Assembly (NCBI GenBank): GCA_023441725.1
Contig: JAEZNV010000125.1
Span: 1-11,804, forward strand
DNA length: 11,804 bases
From: Actinomycetes bacterium
GTDB taxonomy: Bacteria > Actinomycetota > Coriobacteriia > Coriobacteriales > Coriobacteriaceae
Direction of reading: 5' to 3'
Notes under the pieces: generated by a model
What the model was told of the DNA's origin: nothing
The model's database searches: none
Seen by the model: only the letters and a program-made list of their open reading frames with translations
Shown: positions 6,361-11,804 of the stretch, piece by piece
Numbering within the stretch: position 1 is the stretch's first letter
How the letters are laid out: each line of letters starts with the position of its first letter
Program-made: the position numbers and the translations under genes

Positions 6361-6608
6361 CGACCGGGCTGCCAAGCACATCGAACGCGTTCCGGAACCC
6401 GGCGCTTCGCTCGATCAAATTGGAGATTTTGGCCATCGAACGGCACCACCGCCACGGGGCACCTTCTCGCAAAGACAGCAACGCTCCCCTTACGGCAGCC
6501 GCTGCAGCACTCGCCGCGGCAGGCGCCGGCCTCGTCGCCTACAGCACCCGCCGCACGGCGCTCGAAACCGACACCGCCAATGAGGTCAATTCGGATAGGC
6601 CTCGCTAG
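6361..6608 (+). pseudogene. Possible relict C-terminus of a cell-wall-anchored protein
   Basis: After the LuxR gene a frame ending at TAG 6606 encodes a segment starting NAPLTAAAAALAAAGAGLVA and then YSTRRTALE. This is a hydrophobic helix followed by basic residues, like the tail of an LPXTG sorting signal. In the neighbouring frame just before it the sequence reads LLAKT, which with a following G-D would be a typical sorting motif. A 7-base deletion between two GAC repeats would explain the loss of the Gly-Asp and the frame change. No start codon with a ribosome site exists and the surface domain itself is absent. The reconstruction is tentative. Confidence 0.3.
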
Positions 6609-6651
6609 CTTCTAGTTACTTTTGTGAGAGACGCCGACTCGGCTCATCGAA

Positions 6652-6689
6652 TATCAAAATGGGCTGGCCCGATAACTCGGAGCCAGCCC
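6652..6689 (-). terminator. Intrinsic terminator of the lipoprotein gene
   Basis: The arms GGGCTGGC (6661-6668) and GCCAGCCC (6682-6689) pair perfectly. The stem extends inward by CCGA/TCGG around a TAAC loop with one bulged A. Read on the minus strand, the stem is followed by ATTTTGATATT, a T-rich tract, about 30 bases after the lipoprotein stop codon. There is no T run on the plus side, so it acts for the minus strand. Confidence 0.85.
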
Positions 6690-6717
6690 TGAGTCGCCTG
6701 ACATGGGAATCACAGCG

Positions 6718-7746
6718 CTACTTGAGCTTTAGCGCCTCCATCATGGGCACGGCGGCGTCCCAGTCAATCTTCCAGCCGATCGACACACGGACGGTCTCGC
6801 CCGTCGCGGGAGCCGTCGCAAACAGCGTATGACCGTTGTCGGGACCGGTAAAGCGCAGCCACGTTATGCCGTTGTACTCGACCTGGTCGGTTGTCGTCTC
6901 CTTGTCTTCGTAGACCTGCTCCAGGCTCGCAACTTCTTCCTCCGGCGAGCGCGGGAAGATGCTGATGTTCAGGCGTCCTCCAGTCTCGTCGTGGAAGAAG
7001 TTTGCCTTTTCGTGCTCTTCGTTGGACGAATCCAGCGTGTACCCATCGGCGGCCTCGATACTGTACGATGCGCAGTCGATGCCCGTTAAATCTGCCTTCT
7101 CGCCAGAATCGGCCGCGCCGCCGGCCGCCTTGAACTCCTTGGTCTCACATCCCGTGGTGTCAAAGTGCATGGCCTCATGATTCTTGGCGGGGGCGTAAGC
7201 GTCTACGAACTCGACAGTGATGGGCCCGTAGTACGCCGTCTTGGGCGCCCAGAAATACACGTACTCAACGGTCTCGCCCGGGCCGATATCTGGCCTCTCG
7301 GAAAGGTCAATTCCCTTGTGCAGATCATCGGGAGCCTCGCTTGCGACGTAGTCGAGCACGGCCGCCTTGCCGGAAGTAAACAACGGGTCACCCGCCTCAA
7401 GATCGCCCTGGGCAGCATGCACGTTAAAGGAACTGAACGTCCTGTTCTTTGTGTTGTTGTTGGTAATCTTGATGTGCAGGTAAAAGCCGTCCTGCAGCTT
7501 GGCATCGCCGCGATAGAACGTACCGTGAGCCACCGACTCATAGGTAATGCCTGCCACCTCGACCGTCTGCGACTCATAGGCCTTGGCCTTCTTGGACTTC
7601 TCCTGCACGGGTGCGCTCCCGCCCGAGCTGCCAGCCGAACCGCTCGGCGCGCTACTGCCGCAGCCTGCCACCGTACACGCCAACACAGCCGAAAGCGTCA
7701 CGGTGGGAATTCCTAACAGCAGCTTCTTCGTCATGGGCTTCATCAT
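6718..7746 (-). CDS. Secreted lipoprotein with DUF5067-like domain
   Basis: This 342-residue protein starts MMKPMTKKLLLGIPTVTLSA and has a lipobox TVAGC with lipidated Cys29. A low-complexity Gly/Ser linker (about 31-50) follows, so it is anchored to the outer face of the membrane. The middle domain (about 58-200) has beta-sandwich character and resembles DUF5067-type Ig-like domains: YLHIKITNNNTKNRTFSSF, then IGPGETVEYVYFW and GPITVEFVDAY. After an acidic linker the C-terminal domain (about 225-342) has a second beta/alpha pattern: YSIEAADGYTLDSS, NISIFPRSPEEEV, GITWLRFTG, ending in MMEALKLK. No catalytic motif is seen; ligand binding or envelope maintenance is likely but unproven. The start at 7746 is chosen because the signal peptide begins there, and the 41-codon upstream extension is Arg/Cys-rich. 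The gene is monocistronic with its own terminator. Confidence 0.85.
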   Translation of the reverse strand: MMKPMTKKLLLGIPTVTLSAVLACTVAGCGSSAPSGSAGSSGGSAPVQEKSKKAKAYESQTVEVAGITYESVAHGTFYRGDAKLQDGFYLHIKITNNNTKNRTFSSFNVHAAQGDLEAGDPLFTSGKAAVLDYVASEAPDDLHKGIDLSERPDIGPGETVEYVYFWAPKTAYYGPITVEFVDAYAPAKNHEAMHFDTTGCETKEFKAAGGAADSGEKADLTGIDCASYSIEAADGYTLDSSNEEHEKANFFHDETGGRLNISIFPRSPEEEVASLEQVYEDKETTTDQVEYNGITWLRFTGPDNGHTLFATAPATGETVRVSIGWKIDWDAAVPMMEALKLK

Positions 7747-8161
7747 CCTCACCGCTTCTTTCGGCTTGCAGCTCATCCGTTGCCCGAGTCCCAAGTCGAC
7801 TCCGTGGCATCGGCTTCCACTATGAGCGTATGGCAAGAAGCAGCGCCGGCGAAGTGACCCGTGGCCCAACTAGCAACCGCCCAGCATCCCCTATGGACCA
7901 AAAAGACTTGTATACGCACGCCCTCGGCCCATAAAATGAGACGCCTGTCCCAATGTTCGATTTGAGCCATCCACGCGGCACTTTTCGACAAACGTATCCA
8001 GCCGCAAACAAAATGAAGCGGGCTCATCCGTCTTCAAACTTACTCGGGCAGAAACGAGTAAGTGGAATTCATCGGTAAGGAGCGTGGGCTCACCCGCATT
8101 ATTAAGAAGACCCTCAAGGCGCCCGAGCAGCGCAATGATTTAGATAGGCGTCCACCGCCCG
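7747..8161. other. Intergenic region upstream of the lipoprotein gene, one inverted repeat
   Basis: No intact gene is seen in this roughly 415-base stretch. It must contain the minus-strand lipoprotein promoter, but I could not find a convincing -35/-10 pair. A short plus-strand frame from GTG 8062 (with IGKERGLTRIIKKTLKAPEQ) has protein-like composition but runs into the antisense of the ATPase gene and has no clear start signal. It may be a gene scrap. The inverted repeat at 8038-8063 is listed separately. Confidence 0.5.
8038..8063. repeat. Perfect 9-bp inverted repeat
   Basis: ACTTACTCG (8038-8046) and CGAGTAAGT (8055-8063) are exact reverse complements around an 8-base loop (GGCAGAAA). 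It lies about 100 bases beyond the stop of the minus-strand ATPase gene. The sequence beyond the stem on that strand starts TTTGAAG, so a weak terminator is possible, though there is no real T run. Confidence 0.5.
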
Positions 8162-9370
8162 CTATTCGACATCCGACCCCTCCCCCATCAGCCATCGGGC
8201 GAGGTCGACCACCTTAATCCCCTCATAATCAACAGCCTCGTGCTTTGTTCGCGCAATGACCATCTTGGGATACGCATCACGTATCGCAAGCAGAGGTGCC
8301 ACTTCGCGCTCAAAGGTCTCCTGACGCGAAATGTCATCGCTAACTTGGATATACACACGTTCATCGCGACGAATTGCCACAAAGTCGATTTCCTTCTTAT
8401 AAAGCACCCCGACATAGATTTCCCAACCGCGTCTTAGGAGCTCTAAAGCGACCATATTTTCATATACATGCCCGAAGTCGAGTTTTTTAGTGCCCAGTTT
8501 TGCATATCTGATTGCATGATCCGATAAATAGTATTTATCACCCGAAGTGAGGTACTTTTTACCGCCTACGTCATAGCGGCGAACTCGATAGAACGCGAAG
8601 GCCTGGCATAAATATCCAAGGTACTGGGCGAGCGTTGCCACGGAAACGCGCGTGCCGGCAGCGTCCAGCGCGGCCGCAATTCCGCTAACAGAAGATATGT
8701 TACCGATATTGTCCATTAGGAAATCGCATGCACGTTCTAGTTGCACCTTGTTACGAACCCCATGCTTTTCTTCCACATCACGCAAAACCAAGACATCTAG
8801 CACGTTCGCAATATATCGATAGCGAGCTCGCTCGCTAGGATACAAATAAGAGCCAGGCATTCCGCCCTCTCTTAAATAGCGGTCAAGCGCTTCGTCTGGG
8901 TTATGAATTTCGTGATACGTCGAAAACTCAAGCAAGGAAAACGGGAATACTTCGACCTCATATGTCCGCCCGCGAAAAAGCGTCGCCAAGTCACTCGAAA
9001 GCAAGAAAGCATTGGAGCCAGTAACGTAGATATCGTATTTACCCGATGCATGAAGGCTATTGACCGCTTTTTCGAACCCAACGCAAGTTTGTACCTCATC
9101 GATCATCACGATGTTATCGAGGCCCTCGCAATAGCTTTCCTCAACGTAGCGATGCAATGCTCGAAAATCCGTTAGTTCCTCGAATTCGAGGAGATTGAAA
9201 TTGATACGGATAATATTGGCATCGGGGTCGGCCTCACGAATGCGATCGGCAAGAGCTTCCAGTAGAACAGATTTGCCGCACCTACGAATGCCGGTAATCA
9301 CCTTGATGTCCGGCGTTCCCTTAGCGCCAAGAAGCGCTTCCATATATTGAGGACGTTCGATAATCTTCAT
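8162..9370 (-). CDS. AAA+ ATPase with C-terminal DUF4143 (nuclease-fold-like) domain
   Basis: The protein has 402 residues. The N-terminal P-loop domain has Walker A GIRRCGKS (27-34), Walker B IVMIDE (87-92) and a sensor-like motif YVTGSN (115-120), followed by the family's LFRGRTYEVEVFPFSLLEF (131-149). A winged-helix-like middle (about 205-265) precedes the DUF4143 region, where Glu304 (VYENMVALELLRRG), EIDFVA (327-332) and YIQVSDD (340-346) occupy the positions of a PD-(D/E)xK nuclease core. The usual Lys is Gln342, so catalysis is doubtful. Proteins of this family are widespread, mobile and poorly understood. ATG 9370 is preceded by GGTGAAG. The gene and its flanks are visibly less GC-rich than the surrounding chromosome, suggesting acquisition by transfer. 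It is monocistronic and divergent from the topoisomerase operon. Confidence 0.93.
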   Translation of the reverse strand: MKIIERPQYMEALLGAKGTPDIKVITGIRRCGKSVLLEALADRIREADPDANIIRINFNLLEFEELTDFRALHRYVEESYCEGLDNIVMIDEVQTCVGFEKAVNSLHASGKYDIYVTGSNAFLLSSDLATLFRGRTYEVEVFPFSLLEFSTYHEIHNPDEALDRYLREGGMPGSYLYPSERARYRYIANVLDVLVLRDVEEKHGVRNKVQLERACDFLMDNIGNISSVSGIAAALDAAGTRVSVATLAQYLGYLCQAFAFYRVRRYDVGGKKYLTSGDKYYLSDHAIRYAKLGTKKLDFGHVYENMVALELLRRGWEIYVGVLYKKEIDFVAIRRDERVYIQVSDDISRQETFEREVAPLLAIRDAYPKMVIARTKHEAVDYEGIKVVDLARWLMGEGSDVE

Positions 9371-9420
9371 ATCTTCACCGCTCTATTAAATAAAAGCTCT
9401 CCTGATTCGTTTTCATTTAG

Positions 9421-9450
9421 TATATATCTGATTCTGCTAAAGGAAATCAA
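9421..9450 (-). promoter_or_regulatory. Candidate promoter of the ATPase gene
   Basis: On the minus strand TTGATT (9450-9445) is followed after 18 bases by TATATA (9426-9421), some 50 bases before the ATPase start codon, within an AT-rich stretch. The -35 box overlaps one arm of the inverted repeat at 9445-9468. Confidence 0.5.
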
Positions 9451-9468
9451 ATATTTATTGATTTGATT
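9445..9468. repeat. Inverted repeat overlapping the ATPase promoter, possible operator
   Basis: AATCAAAT (9445-9452) and ATTTGATT (9461-9468) are perfect reverse complements with an 8-base spacer. A second register, AAATCAA/TTGATTT, is nested in the same stretch. The left arm covers the proposed -35 box of the ATPase gene, which is what a repressor operator would do. No dedicated regulator gene is adjacent. Confidence 0.4.
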
Positions 9469-9509
9469 CAGCTATTTCTCCCAATAGCTTAACATCAGTC
9501 GATATATCA

Positions 9510-9523
9510 CGAACGATTGTTCG
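9510..9523. promoter_or_regulatory. LexA (SOS) box-like palindrome
   Basis: CGAACGATTGTTCG has perfect 5-base arms CGAAC and GTTCG with a 4-base centre, the layout of LexA boxes in Gram-positive bacteria (CGAAC-N4-GTTCG). It lies 17 bases upstream of the proposed -35 box of the topoisomerase operon and 140 bases upstream of the ATPase start. The centre GATT does not fully fit the Bacillus RNRY pattern. LexA control of either neighbour is an inference. Confidence 0.4.
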
Positions 9524-9539
9524 ATGGATTTCGTGTTGG

Positions 9540-9568
9540 TTGGAATCGCTCATGGGCTGGGCTATGCT
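9540..9568 (+). promoter_or_regulatory. Candidate promoter of the topoisomerase operon
   Basis: TTGGAA (9540-9545) and TATGCT (9563-9568) are separated by 17 bases. Transcription would begin near 9575 and give a leader of about 48 bases before ATG 9623. The leader carries AAAGGAG at 9600-9606 and GAGAGA closer to the start codon. Confidence 0.55.
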
Positions 9569-9622
9569 ACCTTGACTATCTATATGACTAAAACGCAGCA
9601 AAGGAGCACCGAGAGAGCGAGT

Positions 9623-11620
9623 ATGGCAAAAAACACCGCAAACTATGGTAACGACAGTATCCGCCAGCTCAAGGACGAGGAGCGCGTACGCCTGCGCCCC
9701 GCCGTCATCTTTGGCTCGGACGGACTCGACGGCTGCGCGCATGCCGCCTTCGAGATCCTGTCCAATGCCGTTGACGAGGCGCGCCAGGGCTACGGCAAGC
9801 TCATCACCCTTACCGCCTTTCGCGATGGTTCCATTCAGGTAGAGGACAACGGCCGCGGCTGCCCGCTCGACTGGAACCCCTCCGAGAAGCGCTTTAACTG
9901 GGAACTCGTCTTTTGCGAGCTCTACGCCGGCGGCAAATACAACAATAACCAGGGCGGCGACTACGACTTCTCGCTCGGCACCAACGGCCTGGGCTCGTGC
10001 GCGACCCAGTACGCCTCCGAATACATGGACGTCACGGTTTGGCGCGACGGCAACAAGTACTCTCTGCACTTTAAGAAGGGCAAGGTTGTCGGCGCCAAGA
10101 AGAAGGCACTCGAGATTGAGCCCAGCGACGAGAACCGCACCGGCACCACTATCAAGTGGCGCCCCGATCTTGAGGTCTTTACCTCAATTAGCATCCCCCA
10201 CGATTGGTATCGCGAGACCATGCGTCGTCAGGCCGTGGTCAACGCCAACGTGACCTTCCGCCTGCGCATTGAGGGCGACGATGGCGAGTTTTCCGAAGAG
10301 GACTTTTGCTACCCCAAAGGCATCGAGGACTACGTGCTCGAAAAGGTCGGTACCGACTATCTCACCGAGCCCTTCTTTATCGAGGCCGACCGTCGCGGTC
10401 GCGATCGCGAGGACCTGCCCGACTACAACGTAAAGATCACCGCGTGCATGTGCTTCTCGCGCACCTTCATGATGCAGGAGTACTACCACAACTCATCGTG
10501 GCTCGAGAACGGAGGCTCGCCCGAGAAGGCTGCCCGCAGCGCCCTGACCAGCGCCATCGATGCCTACATTAAGCAACAGGGCAAATACAACAAAAACGAG
10601 AGCGGCATTAAGTGGCAGGACGTCCAGGACTGCCTGGTGCTGGTGACCAACTGTTTCTCCACCCAGACGTCCTACGAAAACCAGACCAAGAAGGCCATCA
10701 ATAACCGCTTTATCCAGCAGGCCATGACGGCCTTCTTTAAGGAGCGCCTCTCGACCTACTTGATCGAGAACAAGGACGCCGCCAACAAGATTATGGAGCA
10801 GGTGCTCATCAACAAGCGCTCGCGCGAGAACGCCGAAAAGACGCGCCAGAGCATCAAGACCAACCTGCAGCAAAAGACCGACATGGCCAACCGCGTGCAG
10901 AAGTTCATCGACTGCCGCTCCAAGGACAAGAGCCGCCGCGAGATCTACATCGTAGAGGGCGACTCGGCAGCGGGCGCCATTCGCACGTCGCGCGATGCCG
11001 AGTTCCAGGGCGTTATGCCCGTCCGCGGTAAGATCCTCAACTGCCTGAAGGAAGACTATCCGCGCATCTTTAAGTCCGACATCATCATGGACCTTATGCG
11101 CGTGCTGGGCTGCGGTGTGGAGATCAAGGACAAGCGCATCAAGAACCTTGGTGCCTTTGACCTGGACAACCTCAACTGGAACAAGGTCATCATCTGTACG
11201 GACGCCGACGTCGACGGTTATCACATCCGCACGCTCGTGCTCACCATGCTCTATCGCCTGGTGCCCACGCTTATCGACGAGGGCTACGTCTATATCGCCG
11301 AATCGCCGCTCTACGAGATCAACTGCAAAGAGAAGACCTACTTTGCCTACACCGAGCTCGAGAAGAACGGCATCCTCAAGGAGATTGGCGACCAAAAGTG
11401 CTCCATCAACCGCTCCAAGGGTCTTGGTGAGAACGACCCGGACATGATGTGGCTCACCACCATGAACCCCGAAACGCGTCGCCTGATCAAGGTGGAGCCC
11501 GAGGACGTCACCAAGATGGAAACCATGTTCAACCTGTTGCTGGGCAACGACGAAGCGGGCCGCAAGCGCCATATCTCCGAGCACGGCAAGGAATACCTGG
11601 ACCAGCTGGACCTGCAGTAG
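9623..11620 (+). CDS. Type IIA DNA topoisomerase subunit B (ParE/GyrB family)
   Basis: This 665-residue ATPase/TOPRIM subunit powers double-strand passage in a heterotetramer with the A subunit encoded next. The GHKL ATPase domain has Glu44 and Asn48 in FEILSNAVDEA, DNGRGCPLD (75-83) and GTNGLG (119-124). The transducer domain has the ATP-contacting QTK at 354-356. TOPRIM has EGDSAAG (445-451) and DADVDGYHIRT (527-537), giving Glu445, Asp527 and Asp529 as the Mg2+ ligands, with GLGENDPDMMW at the C-terminal part. All key residues are present. The sequence differs clearly from canonical GyrB: YAGGKYNNNQGGDYDFSLG replaces the usual GGKF...YKVSGGLHG. It is therefore probably a second, topoisomerase IV-like enzyme rather than the main gyrase. 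ATG 9623 is chosen because MAKNTANYGNDSIRQL fits the family's N-terminus; the upstream extension overlaps the promoter. Confidence 0.93.
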   Translation: MAKNTANYGNDSIRQLKDEERVRLRPAVIFGSDGLDGCAHAAFEILSNAVDEARQGYGKLITLTAFRDGSIQVEDNGRGCPLDWNPSEKRFNWELVFCELYAGGKYNNNQGGDYDFSLGTNGLGSCATQYASEYMDVTVWRDGNKYSLHFKKGKVVGAKKKALEIEPSDENRTGTTIKWRPDLEVFTSISIPHDWYRETMRRQAVVNANVTFRLRIEGDDGEFSEEDFCYPKGIEDYVLEKVGTDYLTEPFFIEADRRGRDREDLPDYNVKITACMCFSRTFMMQEYYHNSSWLENGGSPEKAARSALTSAIDAYIKQQGKYNKNESGIKWQDVQDCLVLVTNCFSTQTSYENQTKKAINNRFIQQAMTAFFKERLSTYLIENKDAANKIMEQVLINKRSRENAEKTRQSIKTNLQQKTDMANRVQKFIDCRSKDKSRREIYIVEGDSAAGAIRTSRDAEFQGVMPVRGKILNCLKEDYPRIFKSDIIMDLMRVLGCGVEIKDKRIKNLGAFDLDNLNWNKVIICTDADVDGYHIRTLVLTMLYRLVPTLIDEGYVYIAESPLYEINCKEKTYFAYTELEKNGILKEIGDQKCSINRSKGLGENDPDMMWLTTMNPETRRLIKVEPEDVTKMETMFNLLLGNDEAGRKRHISEHGKEYLDQLDLQ

Positions 11621-11665
11621 CAGCAAATCGATAACGACGGCCCATAAGAAGTTCAAGAGGATATC

Positions 11666-11804
11666 GTGGCAAAGAAGAAGACGAAGAACCAGCCAAAGAA
11701 AAAGCAGGTCAACGCCGAGAACGTCATCGGCCTGCACTCCGAGGTCACCGACCAGCCGATCACGCAGACGCTCGAGGTCAACTACATGCCCTACGCCATG
11801 AGCG
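11666..11804 (+). CDS. Type IIA DNA topoisomerase subunit A (ParC/GyrA family), N-terminus only
   Basis: The gene starts at GTG 11666, with AGAGG 5 bases upstream, and runs off the end of the window after 46 codons. A very basic leader (AKKKTKNQPKKKQ) precedes VIGLHSEVTDQPITQTLEVN and then YMPYAMS, the start of the conserved breakage-reunion domain (Y-x-x-YAMSVIVSRA in the family). The catalytic Tyr lies beyond the window. The 45-base gap from subunit B has no terminator, so the two genes form an operon and should act together. Lys-rich tails of this kind usually aid DNA binding. Whether it is called parC or gyrA needs the full sequence. Confidence 0.88.
   Translation, partial: MAKKKTKNQPKKKQVNAENVIGLHSEVTDQPITQTLEVNYMPYAMS

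Noticed and set aside
9584..9622. Upstream in-frame ATG for the topoisomerase gene
   Set aside because: No ribosome site precedes it, it lies within about 10 bases of the inferred transcription start, and the extra residues do not fit the family's N-terminus.
9455..10069. 204-codon minus-strand frame across the topoisomerase start
   Set aside because: It covers the AT-rich promoter region and is antisense to the GHKL domain; composition is shadow-like and there is no ribosome site.
10493..11737. 414-codon open frame antisense to the topoisomerase B gene
   Set aside because: It mirrors the strong codon bias of the topoisomerase gene, its product is a Leu/Val/Asp-rich artefact, and the plus strand has clear catalytic motifs throughout.

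Overview
The window looks like chromosomal DNA of a GC-rich, Gram-positive actinobacterium of the Coriobacteriia, most likely a gut Collinsella or close relative. This is an inference from protein style: a TPR-plus-LuxR regulator, a PadR/HAAS operon, a divergent topoisomerase pair and GC-rich codons. No rRNA or other taxonomic marker is present.

Layout. (1) 1-1373: the end of an OmpR-type response regulator overlaps its sensor histidine kinase by ATGA. (2) 1374-2400: a gene graveyard. A truncated, frameshifted arginase-family gene is followed by a truncated, frameshifted ATP-binding protein gene. (3) 2401-3084, minus: an orphan helical protein of unknown function. (4) 3241-4745, minus: a padR operon, read padR > HAAS/DUF1700 membrane protein > small one-helix membrane protein, followed by a short ORF that looks like a broken PspC domain. 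(5) 4746-5355: mostly decayed sequence, including an ORF that can be rejoined across a run of seven G. (6) 5356-6360: an intact TPR/LuxR-type regulator, followed by a possible relic of a cell-wall sorting signal. (7) 6652-7746, minus: a secreted lipoprotein gene with a clear intrinsic terminator. (8) 8162-9370, minus: an AAA+/DUF4143 ATPase in a visibly less GC-rich patch, with its own promoter. (9) 9510-11804: a LexA-like palindrome, a promoter and the two subunits (B complete, A only begun) of a type IIA topoisomerase distinct in sequence from canonical gyrase.

How the genes fit together. The window is a series of small independent units rather than one pathway: a two-component system, a PadR envelope-stress-type operon, a LuxR regulator, a lipoprotein, an acquired ATPase and a housekeeping-type topoisomerase operon. 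Between them lie at least three, and probably five, relict coding segments. No CRISPR array, tRNA, rRNA or complete mobile element was seen. I did not find a convincing new multi-gene system. The points most worth checking are the LexA-like box between the ATPase and the topoisomerase operon, the orphan gene at 2401-3084, the second topoisomerase in an actinobacterium, and the frameshifted relics.
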